Assembly (NCBI GenBank): GCA_016800925.1
Contig: JABCPU010000061.1
Location: 1-64,000 of the forward strand
Source: Suillus spraguei
Taxonomy: Eukaryota > Basidiomycota > Agaricomycetes > Boletales > Suillaceae
Length of the DNA: 64,000 nucleotides
Direction: 5' to 3'
Shown here: piece after piece, positions 10,800 through 23,200 of the stretch
Position numbering within the stretch: position 1 is the stretch's first letter
Layout of the letters: each line of letters begins with the position of its first letter
Translations under genes and position numbers: made by a program
The notes under the pieces: model-generated
What the model saw: the letters and a program-made list of their open reading frames with translations, nothing else
The model's database searches: none
What the model was told of the DNA's origin: nothing

Positions 10800-13332
10800 A
10801 TGACCGACAATGCTGGCGCCACCGTACTCAAGACACCTCCCCGTAACTCTGTCTTGTCTGGCGAGGTCAAGTCCACCCCACTCGCAACTGGTTCCGCTGT
10901 TGTCAGCGAACATATCAGTACCGTAGGCGTCCAGTGCGTCAACTCTTCCTTTTGTTCTCGCCAACATCACCCATATTAAACTTCGCCATTTATGCAGAGT
11001 CAATAATGTCCGTCCATGGATCGCAAGAGATGTCGAAAAATTCGAAAAATGTGGGGCGGATACGATGCTGCAGGAGCTCCTTGCAGTTTGCACAGGTTTT
11101 TCTCAGTCTCTTTCTGCCAGTGAGAAATCAACGCTACTTGAAAATTCCCTGGAGGCTGTCCTGCCTATCTGCAATGTGGGGGCTGTGACGCAAGAAATAA
11201 AGGGACATCTGACTGACTTGTAAGTCCACGCTTTGAATGGTGCGAGAGAATACTGACGCCATTATCAAGTTGTGACATCGAGCATGAAACATCAACATAT
11301 GATCCTTTCGTCAGAGCCGCTAACCTTGCACTCCGCGAACTGAGCGACGTGAAAGTACCTGGAATACCTGCGTTTAAGGTCGACGACAAAACTAACATCC
11401 TACTTCACGTCAATGATCCGATGCCTATATACCAAGACCACCAAGGCAAACAGTCCGAACGCAAGCCTGATATTGTCGTCGTCTCTCGTCAAACTGCTCT
11501 GAGTGCCACAAAAGCACAACAAACTCAAGAGTCTCAGGTTCTTACCGAGACGGCGTGCAAGGCACCCAAAGATAACTTTCAATGGACCAATGTTCGATCC
11601 ACGTTGGAGTTGAAACGCCCACGGAGGTCTCTGGCTCATCCGCCAGCCGCTTATAATACAAATTACGTTGTTCCTGCTCCTTCTGTGCAATATATGGAGT
11701 ATAGGAAGGACACGAACGGTCCTGCCCAGCCAACAAGCTCAACATCTGCCGTCAGGTCTTCCCAGAACCCCCAAGAAGCATCGAATGAATGTAAGTTGTA
11801 GTATGTCCATCCTCTGCTTCCTTACTGACGTGTCCGAGACAGTGAGACCCTCGTCGCAGCGACGCAGCAAAGGAATCAAGCGCAAGCGCGCCAATGACGA
11901 CGAAAACCAGACCGAAGACAAAGAGAAGGAATCGGCGAAACCTCCTCATCCTGTTGTCCAGAACGGCCTGTACGCCGCGGAAATGTTCGCGGCTCATATT
12001 GCGCGGCAATCCGTCATCTCGTTTATAGTAAACAGTAAGCTGATGGGATACTGTCAACCTGGCATCAAACTAAAATCTCGTTGCAGACGACTACATTTAC
12101 GTCTGGTTTTTTGATCGTGAGAATACGATTCAAGGCGCTGCCATCAACTTCATTCAGGACCTTCCACGGTTTTTGGTCTTGCTTCTTATCATGCAGCGGA
12201 TGGGATACGAACAATGGGGCCTTAACGCAGTATTTGAGCCTGAGCCCGGATTTTCGGGCAAGGTGATGGTCGAGGATACGGGAATTGACCTCGAATTGGA
12301 TGTGAAGTCTGACGAGCGCGTAACTCATTTCGGTATACGCGGACGTGCGACTACTGTGTTTCCGGTAAAGAGCAAGGCATTATCAGAACTGCCTCGGGAT
12401 AGTCATTTCCTCAACGAATCCCCTGAACTGGTCGCCAAGCTCTATTGGCCAGAAGAGACACGTCAGAGCGAGCCAGACATCCTTGACGAGGTCTATAAGA
12501 TTGCGCAAACAGATCCGGATGTGCAGGGCCACGTCCCAGAGTTGGTCTGGTTCCACAAGTTTAAAGGAACATCCACGTCCAAAATCAGAATCGCACTAGG
12601 GCTGAAGGACGCCAAACAGGCCGAACAGGGCAGCCGTGCTCTGTATATCATCGTGTTCAGAAAGCTTATCCCGATCACCACGCTTTCCGGCAAGGATCTC
12701 CTTGAGGCATGGTGGCAAATTGTCAAGTGTAAGTCTTGCCCCCGTTTTATCCTGCTTGTTATCATTCATCCACTACTCCGACAGGCCATCGGGCCCTCTG
12801 GAAGGGAGGCGTGCTTCACCGGGATGTTAGCCCTAGCAATCTCATGGTATACCGCTTACGCGGTAAATTCATAGGCGTTCTTAACGATTACGACTTGTCG
12901 TCATTTAAACGTGATGGTCCCAGCAGTCTCGAACGCACAGGAACGATACCATTCATGGCGGTACACCTTCTCACAGCAGAAGCCATCGCAGGCAAGGTCG
13001 AGCACCTATACGCGCATGATGCTGAATCGTTCATCTGGGTCCTTACGTGGGTCTGTCTTCGGTATGAAGGTGGCAAGCTCCTCAGCAAGAACAGACCACT
13101 AGAAAAATGGCTGAAGTTGGATGCCGATGGATGCAGGGAGAAAAAGAACGACTTTACTCGATTGGGGCTTGCTGCCTTGGGTCCATCGCGATCGCATGAA
13201 GTGTCCTGGGAAGTCGTACAGAAGTGTTTTATGGGGGTTCACTCGCTTTACACCCCGCTGGGGTACCGCAAGGTGGACGATCAATCAGCGTTCGAGCTAT
13301 TGCTTGAGGAGCCTATGCAAGGGTATTTGTAA
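10800..13332 (+). CDS. FunK1 fungal-type protein kinase, intact copy B
   Basis: Exons are 10800-10933, 10998-11219, 11270-11790, 11843-12034, 12087-12728 and 12785-13332. All phases close and give 752 aa. The N-terminal third is the FunK1-specific region. A Ser/Thr- and Lys-rich linker with a basic KGIKRKRAND motif (around residues 305-315) may be a nuclear signal. The kinase core shows a beta-3 lysine near residue 474 (LVAKLYW), the catalytic loop HRDVSPSNL with Asp near 584, and DYD in place of DFG near 605-607. These residues suggest an active kinase, but the substrate is unknown. Intron 2 ends in AAG in all three copies. It is the middle of three direct repeats and the only one open from end to end. 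Confidence 0.92.
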
Positions 13333-13395
13333 GGTGACGGTCAGTCTTTTGCAGGATATGTTTACACGTAGTTGAGGGATAAGTGAAGCCATACA

Positions 13396-13590
13396 AGTAG
13401 TGATATTCCGGCCCGGCTTTGGCTCAGGTTACGGGAGCAAAGCCAGCTCAAAGCCGTGGCTCAACTATCAGCAAAGACATTTAAACTTAAAGTATAATAT
13501 ATGTAAGTAGTGCAACAGAATACATGAACTAGAGGGTCCTGGTCAGTGTCGGACTAAGGTAAACAGTTTGGGTGTGCACGTTTAACGTTT
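13396..13590. other. Intergenic after copy B
   Basis: No feature is recognised. The sequence diverges from the copy A and C 3' flanks shortly after the stop codon. Confidence 0.3.
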
Positions 13591-14262
13591 ATCTAAATGA
13601 ATGATAAGTTATCGTGCACATCATGGGACTTGAATGTGTACGAACCATCATGACCTTTAAGCTTTTGGTTCATATCGAACGATAAGTTGATGCATCCTTG
13701 GTATGTGCACATGTAAGGTTTCGTACCTGGGGGTGCGTGTGCTTGGCAGATGAGATCGCAGCTGATGGTGCTTAGCAAACACCTCATCGCAGCCCTCCAC
13801 TGTGCGCTGAAAAAACAAACTTGGTGCGAATGGCTTGGATAATATAATTACATAAGGGAATTCTGACTCAGGAAGATGGCTTTTTATGTGTTCGAAGATA
13901 GTATTCGCGCAGATAAGACTTCTAATAGGCCTTGCAGATGTAGGGACGCTATTCGAGCTGATCAATACACAATGTATGTAAAACGACACACCAGACCATA
14001 TTGCCTCTCCTGTATGCCTTGTGCACTCTGCTAATCTACAAGCTTTGGAGTAAGACTTTGTGCATGCAGAATATGTGTCAGAATGGCGGGCTTTCGTTGA
14101 GGAAGGTTCTGAGGTATCGCGTACGCCGGCGAGATTCACGGTTGAAGTCGATGGCTCCGATTGTGGACTCGCAGAGATGTGTATTAGGAAAACATGATGA
14201 TCTGGTTAAATCTGCGTTTACCAAGGACCGTCGTCGATGGCAACGAAAGCATTCTGATCAGC
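13590..14262 (-). pseudogene. Decayed TFIIIA-like C2H2 zinc-finger gene
   Basis: Across frames the minus strand keeps several signatures of fungal transcription factor IIIA, the nine-finger factor for 5S rRNA genes. They are an N-terminal STTVLGKRR-like segment, CTKSYSKACRLAE, HIKSHLPESE, GCDEVFAKHHQLRSH, then APPGTKPYMC and FDMNQKLKGH. They appear in the order expected for successive fingers. Key zinc ligands are lost (for example the finger after HLPESE lacks both cysteines), and several frame changes and stops are needed. A working TFIIIA gene is expected elsewhere. I judge this a dead partial copy lying between FunK1 units B and C. Confidence 0.72.
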
Positions 14263-14309
14263 TCACTTACTAATAAATCATGGAAGCGGAGCAGAAGTTG
14301 CAGAATTAA

Positions 14310-15778
14310 ACTTGATTCATGCTTTGTTCAGAAAAGCGGACAAGGAGATGGTATTGCGGATACCCACAGAAATCAGTCAGAGGATGGATGGTCGGGTTGC
14401 ATTTACATAAATGACATTGACTTGTGTTATGGCCAGCGATGAGTTTTAGAGCATTTAGCGGATCTGGGTAAACTATATATAAGTGATGAAAAAACTGTAC
14501 AGTTAACGGTGTACAAAGGGACTCGGTGCGACTCAGCTGAAGTAGCACACGTTGTAGATTAAGACACTTGCGAACTATGGAAGTCATCATGTGCTGGCCT
14601 CGATGAAAGTTCCTGGTGATTAGCTAAAGCGAGAGGGTTTAAAGAAGAAGGTTGATCATAATGCAAGGAATGAATCGACGATGGGAAGCGAAACGAATTT
14701 CAACCGACAGAGAGCATTGACTAAAGTGGGACATGCAATTAATATGAATGGATCTGAAACTGGAGCAGGGAAAGAGCAAAACGATAGGAGGCTTGCTGAG
14801 AGAGCAGCCGGCTTCTCCCACTTCCATTTCACAGGAGAAAGACCACCACACAGCCCGATTGGTATGGAAGGCAAACAACGAAACTTCTGATAAGATCTTC
14901 AGATTTCTTGATTATTCGCGTGGTTAGGACTTAGGAAATGATCAGAAGTGGTCGGCGATATGGAGGTTTGAATTTCATAAATCAAAAGATGGAGGCAAGG
15001 GCTCAGATCAGTAGAATTCTTCTGCAAAAATTTCTTGTGCGACGCACGGAACGTCCAAACAGACCTATAGAAAATGTTCAATTAGGAAGGAGATAGTCGA
15101 TACTAGATGTCTAATGTGAGGATGAGTGATTTCGATAGCTCCTTAATCCTTTTCTCTTACTTTTATTCCATAGAAAATCATGCAACCCATTTGTTCGAAC
15201 TTTGGAGGTAGAAGAGACTCGGTCATCTAAAAAAGTCCATCTATGTAGAAAGACCGAATCAGATTCCTTGACTACGTTCAGGGTACTACTTACAACTTCA
15301 AGTGACTTGTCCTCTGAAAGTATAAGATTCATCAATACAAATGGAGGTAGGGGCCGCCGTGGAAGTGAGAGCTGCTAGGCTTATTGTTCACCAGCAGACG
15401 CCGTGCCCACAGTGAGTCACTCCTTTGCCATGCGGAGCACCAAAAAATACCTATAGGCATCTTCAATATCGTAACCAATACAAGCCTACGCCAAATAAAA
15501 TACCAGAGACATAATTTCGGTCTTCTGTTGCAGTGAGAAGATGCGGACCCGGAGGAAGAAGCGTGATGATGAATTGATGACGAAGGTGAGTCACTGATGA
15601 CTTGTTTGACTGCGCCACAAACTGTACCGGCTCTGCCATCAACTACTTATCGATTGTGGATCAAATATTCAAACCATGGCGTTATCACCTAGTTTAAAAG
15701 CTAGCTTCAGTTTGCGCATTCTTATTCTCCAAGTTCAAACACTTTCCATCCGAGCCTCCCTATAGAGGCCCCATCATC
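14310..15778 (+). repeat. Upstream flank of duplicated FunK1 unit C
   Basis: Collinear with 2450-3935 over its whole length, with scattered indels, and with 9833-10799 over its right part. Examples are the shared block near 14430-14460 (GACTTGTGTTATGGCCAGCG) and the segment around 14930-15075. Confidence 0.7.
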
Positions 15779-18135
15779 ATGGCCAACAATGCTGGCACCA
15801 CCATACTTAAGACGCCTCCCCATAACTCTGCCTTGTCCGCCGAGGTCAAGTCCACCCCACTCGCAGTTGGTTCCGCTGTTATCAGCGAACATATCAGCAC
15901 TGTAGGCGTTGAGTACGTCAATTCTTCTTTTTGTTCTCGCCAACATCATCCATATTAAACTTCATCATTTACGCAGAGTCAATAATGACCGCCCATGGAT
16001 CGCGAGGGATGTCGAAAAATGTGGGGCGGATGCGATGCTGCAGGAGCTCCTTGCAATGTGCACAGATTTTTCTCAGTCCCTTTCCGCCAGTGAGAAATCA
16101 ACGCTACTTGAAACTTCCCTCAAGGCTGTTTTGCCTATCTGCAATGTGGGGGCTGCAGCGCAGGAAATAAAGGGACACCTGACTGACTTGTAAGTCAGCG
16201 CTTTGAATGGTACGAGAGAATACTGACGCCATCATCAAGTTGTGATATCGAGCGTGAAGTATCGACATATGACCCTTTTGTCAGAGCCGCTAACTGTGCA
16301 CTCCGCGAACTGAGCAAGGTGAATGTACATGGAATACCTGTGTTCAAGGTCGACGACAAAACCAACATCTTACTTCACGTCAATGTCAATGATCCGATGC
16401 ACCAGGGCGAACAGTCCGAACGCAAGCCTGACATTGTCGTCGTCTCTCGTCAAACCGCTCTGAGTGCCGCGAAAGTGCACGAAACTCAAGAGTCTCAGGT
16501 TCTCACCGAGATAGCGTGCAAGACACCCAAAGAAAACTTTCAATGGGCCAATGTTCGATCCATATTGGAGTTGAAGCGCCCACGGGGATCTCTGACTCAT
16601 CCGCCAGCCGCTTATAATATGAATTACGTTGTTCCTGCTCCTTCTGTGCAGTATATGGAGTATAGGAAGGACACGAGCAGTCCTACTCAACCAACATCCA
16701 ACAGCGATGAGAACCAGACCGAAGAGGAAGAGATGCAATCGACGAAACCTCATCCTATTGTCCAGAACGGCCTGTACGCCGCGGAAATGTTTGCGGCTCA
16801 TATTGCGCGGCAACACGTCGTCTCCTTTATAATAAACAGTAAGCTGATGGGATACTGCTAACCTGGCATCAAACTAAGACCTCGTTGCAGACGATTACAT
16901 TTATGTCTGGTTTTTTGATCGTGAGAATACGATTCAAGGCGCTGCCATCAACTTCATTCAGGACCTTCCACGGTTTTTGGTCTTGCTTCTCATCATGCAA
17001 CGGATGCGATACGAACAATGGGGCCTCAACGCAGTATTCGAGCCTGAGCCCGGATTTTTGGGCAAGGTGATGGTCAAGGATACGGGAATCGACCTCGAAT
17101 TGGATGTGAAGTCTGACGAGCGCGTGACTCACTTCGGTATACGTGGACGTGCGACTACCGTGTTTCCAGTCAAAAGCAAGGCACTATCAGAACTGCCGCG
17201 TGATTGCCATTTCCTCAATGAATCCCTGAACTCGTCGCCAAGCTCTACTGGCCAGAAGAGACATGTCAGAGTGAGCCAGACATCCTCGACGAGGTCTACA
17301 AGATTGCACAAAGAAATCCGGATGTGCAGGGCCACGTCCCAGAGCTGGTCTGGTTCCACAAGTTTAAAGGAACATCCACGTCCAAAATCAGAATCGCACT
17401 AGGACTGAAAGATGCCGAACAGGCCGAACAGGGCAGCCGTGCTCTGTACATTATCGTGTTCAGAAAGCTTATCCCGATCACCACGCTTTCCGGCAAGGAT
17501 CTCCTTGAGGCATGGTGGCAAATTGTTAAGTGTAAGTCTTGCCCCCGTTTTATCCTGCTTGTTATCATTCATCCACTACTCCGACAGGCCATCGGGCCCT
17601 CTGGAAAGGAGGTGTGCTTCACCGGGATGTCAGCCCTAGCAATCTCATGGTATATCGCTTACGCGGTAAATTCATAGGCGTTCTCAACGATTATGATTTG
17701 TCATCGTTTAAACGTGATGGTCCCAGCGGCCTCGAATGCACAGGAACGGTACCATTCATGGCGGTACAACTTCTCACACCAGAAGCCATCGCAGGCAAGG
17801 TCGAGCACTTATACGCGCATGATGCTGAATCGTTCATCTGGGTCCTTATGTGGGTCTGTCTTCGGTATGAAGGTGGCAAGCTCCTCAGCAAGAACAGACC
17901 ACTAGAAAAATGGCTGAAGTTGGATGCTAATGAATGCAGGGCGGCAAAGAACGACTTTAGATATTCGAGGCTTTGTTACATGAGACCATCGGGATCGCAT
18001 GAAGTGTGCTGGGAAGTCGTACTGAAGTGCTTTATGGGGGTTCACTGGCTTTACACCCCGATGGGGTACCGCAAACTGAGCGATCAATCAGCGTTCGAGC
18101 TATTGCTTGAAGAGCCTATGCAGGGGTATTTATAA
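15779..18135 (+). pseudogene. FunK1 fungal protein kinase, copy C (one frameshift)
   Basis: Exons by alignment with copy B are 15779-15912, 15977-16189, 16240-16838, 16891-17531 and 17588-18135. Everything closes in phase except one lost C (CCCC in B, CCC here) at 17224-17226. That shifts the frame just before the beta-3 lysine and removes the kinase core. A deletion has joined exons 3 and 4: the intron, the Ser-rich end of exon 3 and the basic KRKR motif of copy B are gone, with the frame kept. Exon 2 is three codons shorter than in B. HRDVSPSNL and DYD remain readable downstream. It could be a recent pseudogene or an intact gene with one base missed in assembly. Confidence 0.82.
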
Positions 18136-18179
18136 GGAGATGGTCAATCTCATGCAGGATATGTTTATACGTGGTTGAG

Positions 18180-18534
18180 GCGGTGTACCTCCGAAATTAC
18201 GAGATATTAGCAACGATTTTGTAGCATGACAAGTGAAGTCGTAGATGCGGGTGACAGATTCTTGACTCGTAAGAAGGCAGCGTGTGTGACCGCTTATACA
18301 TTGCCAATGAGGCTTGCTCATACTTGATAGTTCAAATTATATTTGACATACGAAGACCATCGTGACGATATATGACCTCATATAATATAAAATATGAGGC
18401 GAAGCAGCAGAAGATGCTTTCAACTAGATGAAGAACAGTGTCATGGTGGAGCGCAGTCACGGTTGTATGAGAATCTGTGAAAGATAAGAGGACGAGGTTT
18501 AGCGATAAGACTGATCTGGAGATACAGTGAGACC
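18180..18534. other. 3' flank of FunK1 unit C and intergenic
   Basis: The first part (about 18236-18350) resembles the copy A 3' flank at 6525-6660. The rest is AT-rich with no feature seen. Confidence 0.35.
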
Positions 18535-18843
18535 ATGGAGAGAATGAAGAAATACCGTTCGGAGGGAGATACTTTCAAATGCGACTTTGACGGACGGCCA
18601 CTGACCAGAGACGATTGTGCCAGCTCATGTATAAATTTGCACGCCGAAAAACGGAGACGATGTGATCAAGACTACACGGTCGATCTACTCCAAGTCGACC
18701 TCCACGATGTACTGAGAGCAAATCCACGACAATCGATGATAGCATCGTGTAGACTGAGGGGTTCTTTTCGCAGTGGCATCTGTGTGGACACCAACGCGGA
18801 GTCTCCTGAACTCATAGTACAGTTATATGGCAATAGGGAATGA
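18535..18843 (+). CDS. Hypothetical 102-aa ORF
   Basis: The frame is open from ATG 18535 to a stop at 18841-18843. The product is charged, with basic KRRRC near the middle, and has no signal peptide or membrane segment. I do not recognise it. It sits just upstream of a decayed partial copy of the 20.2-kb gene and may itself be a relic or chance ORF. Confidence 0.25.
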   Translation: MERMKKYRSEGDTFKCDFDGRPLTRDDCASSCINLHAEKRRRCDQDYTVDLLQVDLHDVLRANPRQSMIASCRLRGSFRSGICVDTNAESPELIVQLYGNRE

Positions 18844-18899
18844 AAAATGAGAGGCTGAGTATGACTACAGATTGTGATCATCACGTATCAGTATCAGAG

Positions 18900-19257
18900 A
18901 TAGGAAATTCGAAAGAATTTGCAAAGGCACACTCCCAAAACCACCTCTGTCGGGGTATGCGATCGCGTTCAGCTCAGTTATTATTTGCAGAAATACTCTC
19001 TCATAGAAACGATGAACATGTTACGAACAACCTGCAGCCTCTGGCGTCGAACCACGTTAAAGCAGCGGCGCAGTGGTTGTTCCGACCCGTTCATTGATTC
19101 GGATGTCCGTCAAATGCATATTGTTTCTCAAGTATGACGACTTATCTGGCCGCCGATCCGTTCCAGAGGGTGATTTCGATGCGTCCAGCGTGCGTCCGAG
19201 ATTCGTGAAGTCGGTTGATGTAAAGGTAGATATCTCAGTGAGCGCTGTTGTTTGAAT
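18900..19257 (+). pseudogene. Decayed partial copy of exons 2-3 of the 20.2-kb gene
   Basis: The segment 18985-19100 reads, in a shifted frame, as a diverged version of the YTEQSLEEIRNVVRR...KLKQL exon at 20348-20470. The segment 19165-19257 matches the DFDAFSARARLMKLVDVAVEIS exon at 20528-20598, reading DFDASSVRPRFVKSVDVKVDIS. It is followed by the same GT splice-donor context. No start or flanking exons are found, so this is a tandem partial duplication. Confidence 0.6.
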
Positions 19258-19728
19258 TTAGTTGGGGGGCCAGTCATGTTAACAGCCCACACATTGGCCT
19301 TCGTAGAACAGCCGGATGATATATCTGTTGAGATGTAATACGAACGCTGCAACCATGACGAGACACTATTAGCGAACACTGTCCTTACGCATGAGTCAAC
19401 ATACATGAGTTCTTGAACTATGCACTGGATTGGTTTTGGTGGGGATTTTCATCAGTGAATGTCTTTGCAAGCATGAAGCGTTGACAGCTCTGTGGATCAT
19501 TTTCCCTGCTCATGAACCACGGAAGCCAAATGATCTGTGAGAGAATGGTTTTAAGATATGAATCTCAGAGTATGAATAATGATGTGCTTCTAGTAGTCAT
19601 CGAAAGTTGGTGGCGAAGGATGATGAACAAAAAAAGTTCATTTGGGTCTGGTTTAGTCTCATGATGCGAACAAAATGTGGACATATTAGCCGATACTCAA
19701 AGTATTACATCATTTCTATGGGGATTGG

Positions 19729-20079
19729 TCAATGATGGTCTGAGTGCTCATCGTGGTGGCTATGACCATGACCCTCCCATGGATGCCGGCCCTGCAAAAT
19801 AGTGAGTTAGAGATACGGGAAAAAGAAGAAAAAGGATAAATACAAGAAGTTTGGGTCCGTCCTCGCTGATAAGAAGTGAGCAGATGACTATAGATATATC
19901 GAATTGGAACTTACCGAGCCCGATATAAAATGAAGAACCACATGGTGGCTCCAAGTGCCTTTGAGAGGAACTGGTATCTGAACCCAGGAAGATGAGGGTT
20001 AAAACCTGAAGCTATAAACGTAGTGAGCGCAGCAATAAAGACGAGTTGAGTGTCACCTACGATGACTTCCACCAGCCAT
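19729..20079 (-). CDS. Complex I NDUFB2-like small subunit, 64 aa
   Basis: Exons on the minus strand are 20079-20061, 20005-19915, 19865-19844 and 19791-19729. Phases close to give 64 aa. The product is a small single-span protein of the mitochondrial inner membrane NADH:ubiquinone oxidoreductase. It has a short N-terminus, then the span ALGATMWFFILYRAREDGPK, then LLGRHPWEGHG and a His-rich tail. The GxMWFxIxxR pattern followed by a HPW segment resembles the beta-subcomplex AGGG subunit (NDUFB2) and its fungal relatives. Assignment is by motif memory; the gene model itself is firm because all four exons agree in phase. It is transcribed divergently from the gene at 20209, with about 130 bp between starts. 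Confidence 0.72.
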
Positions 20080-20208
20080 AATGAATGTTCCGGGTTGAGG
20101 GTGGTATTTGCATTTGTTTGTGAATTGCTTCTCCAGAAAAGCTTGACACCTATCAACACCCACATCTCCAAGCCACGCACTGTCGCGTCGCTCGTTAATC
20201 CCGCTGCA

Positions 20209-23200
20209 ATGGAGGTGGAAAGCGGAAAGCGAAAGCGTGAAGAGGACCTTCCGAGCATTACTTATCTCGTCGGAGACAGGTCTTTTGATAGACTGTTCAA
20301 GGGTACCCCTCCCTGACTAACTATAAGTGGCTCTGTGCTCATCTCAGTATATACAGAACAATCTCTTGAAGAAATACGGAACGTAGTACGGCGAAAACTG
20401 CAGCTACCGTCAAACTCGACGGTCAAGCTAAAGCAGTTGCGTGATAACAAGGTTATTGATTTGGAGGATGGTAAACGCGCCAGCTCTACGGTATGGCCAC
20501 TCTTCTCTGACTCTCAATTTGCTCCAGATGATGATTTCGATGCATTCTCCGCGCGTGCAAGATTGATGAAGTTGGTTGATGTTGCAGTGGAGATTTCAGT
20601 AAGCTCAGTGATTCGCGTGTAGTTGGTTTGTGTTTACCTGTTCCAGCAGACCCCTCCTGCACAGGGAGCCATATCTTCCGCCAGCATGAGGGAAGCGTCA
20701 AAAACTTCTGAGACAGGCGTGGAAAAGAGGAAACGCAAAGCCAATAATGACCAACTTCCTAAGGATGGCGATACGACTGTGACACCTGGACCAAAGTCTA
20801 AAAAACAGAAGACAAATCAGTCTTCAGTGAGCAAACATGGGGAAACTGCGCCAACTTCCAAGGTCGCCTCTATGGACAATTTTATCGAAGATTTCATAGA
20901 GAAACTTGGGAGAAAGGAGCCTGCTCCAGTCAGCGCTTCAGCAGAATCTTCATCGAAGCCCTCTGCGAGGCCTGAAGTCTTAATCAGTACCAAAGCGCCC
21001 GTCCCCACTAATAGAGAACCGCCGAAGAAGAAACCAAAAAACTGCGAAGACTGTTACGGACAAGGATTCCACAGAGAAGCCACCAAAGAAGACAAAGAAG
21101 GCGAAGGAGACCGAACAGACCAAGGAGACCTCGAGCCTACCAGTATCAAATGACGAGACAGTCCTTGCTTCTTCTGGTCCCTCAGAACCGCCAAAGAAAT
21201 CATCGGGGGCGAAGAAGATTGCTACACAATCGTCGGCTCTTCAGTCTGGTAGGTACATGCTTCCTCTCCATACTTCTGGATGTTGAAGATCATATACCAA
21301 AAGTCGGGGGCGAGAAATCTACAAACGGTGCAGTTGACAGCCCAGCTGCCCCTGAAAGTACGCAGGAGTTGCATATATTGATTAATCACGTCTTGATTGA
21401 CTATCCTCAGAAAAGAAGAAGAGCAAAGTAAAGGGAAAAGAGGTTGAAACTGAAGCGGCTACAAGCGAACTAGCTCCTGAGATATCTGGTTCGTCTTCGA
21501 GAGTCATCAGGAGTCCCTTGTCACCAATGATTTCACTGCAGCTTCGACGAAAGGCCGCAAGAAAGTTGCAGTCGCGGGAGCTACAGAAGCTTCAGCCCCG
21601 AAAGAAAGTGCGTGGTATCATACATTGATCCCGCGCTTTCTAATATCCTACAGAGAAGACTAAGCAAAGCAAAGCAACAAAAGCCAAGGCTTCTGACGCA
21701 GACGGTGCGTAGCTCATTCTGACAGCGGTTACCGTCTGACCAATGCTAGATCAATAGCTAGCCGACCTGTCAATCCAATAAATATTCAGGACATTGTGAA
21801 TTCAATAGCGAAGGAGGTGACTAAACAGAATAATACCAATACCGAAGTGAATCCTTCCCAGCCGTCCACTTCGCTGGCCCCCTCTGTAAATACGACCACT
21901 AAAGGTGGTGTGTCATCTAGTCCGCTTTGTCATGCTTGCTCTGGTTCCTTTCATCCCCTATATCGGTGCCCAACGGTGTTGGCAGGCCAGGAAGCGATAC
22001 ATAATAGAATTGAGGAATTGAGGAAGGCAGGACCAAGGAAGTATCGCCTTACTATCAAGGATTTGGAGTCGCTGTTAAAGTCTCCTAGCGCTGCAGCGCC
22101 TTCCGCGAAACGCAGTGCAACAGATACTACGAAGCCATCACGGAAGCCCTTAGAGACTGACGAGTCCGAAGGGGAAGCCACCAAAGCAGATCAAGAGTCT
22201 CAACCTTCTTGGACGCCCTCATGCCAAGTCATTCGCTACTTTCAGAGGTGACCGTGGAAAGTCGCGACGAAGGAAGTAGTTCAGAAGAAGAGGAAGAGAT
22301 TGCTCAGCAACCAGAACGAGAGGAACCCGAACAGCAGGCGCATGAGCCGGAACCTAGTCAGCCTTCGCTCGAAAACGTTGATCTAAACGCCATCATGCGA
22401 GGTCCGGGACCAATCAAGCTTCGCAATCTGATCGATACCTTGGAGTCGAAAGAAGAAGAATCAGATACCGAGGACGAAGGCGGTGATATTGGGCTTCTAG
22501 AAGTGGAAGACGATGGCGAGAATGAGCGGAAATACCGTCGACTATCACAGCGCTGGATAAATTCATCTGACGAGGAAGGGGATGAAGACGATGAGAGCGA
22601 GCAGCACTCGATGCCCCCGCAGAAACAAGACGTTTCTAAGCCGTTGCCTTCAACTGCCCCGCCGAAACCTTCTGTAGGTCCTGATGCGACGTCTAACGCC
22701 ACAGACCCAGCCGGAAGCAGGAAAGATGGTGTGCAAGGAGATGCTTTTGACACGGATGCCACCCGTGTTTCTGTATCAAAAGTTCAGGATGGCGACAAAG
22801 ACTTGACAAAAGATGCTAGCGAAGCACCTGAGGCTGCAGACCTGGGCAAAGTGTCAGATAGATCCCCCGCCCGCGGTACTACGCTCTCTCGTAACAAGGC
22901 CGACACTAACGATGACCCCATTGAACCAGCCGACGATCTGATAGATTTCCAGCAAGTGATAACATCTGATAATGACCCCATTGAAGTTACGACACCTCTA
23001 GTTCAGAAAACTGTAAAACCACTTTCCCCAGTAGCCCACTCGACTCCAAAACCTAGCCTAGCAAAGCGGATGAAGAATCGACACGGACAACTTCTCAGCC
23101 CGTCACAATTTCCTGTACGTGTTGATGAATCCAAGGTTAATGAATCCCAGAATGCAGGCGCTGGGGGGAAGAAGAAGAACGCTGCTACTCGGACAGACAC

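Noticed and set aside
22190..22251. A 49-nt intron (GTCTCA to TTTCAG) joining the two halves of the zinc-knuckle gene
   Set aside because: The donor is poor and the join does not give the acidic frame, so it was not used.
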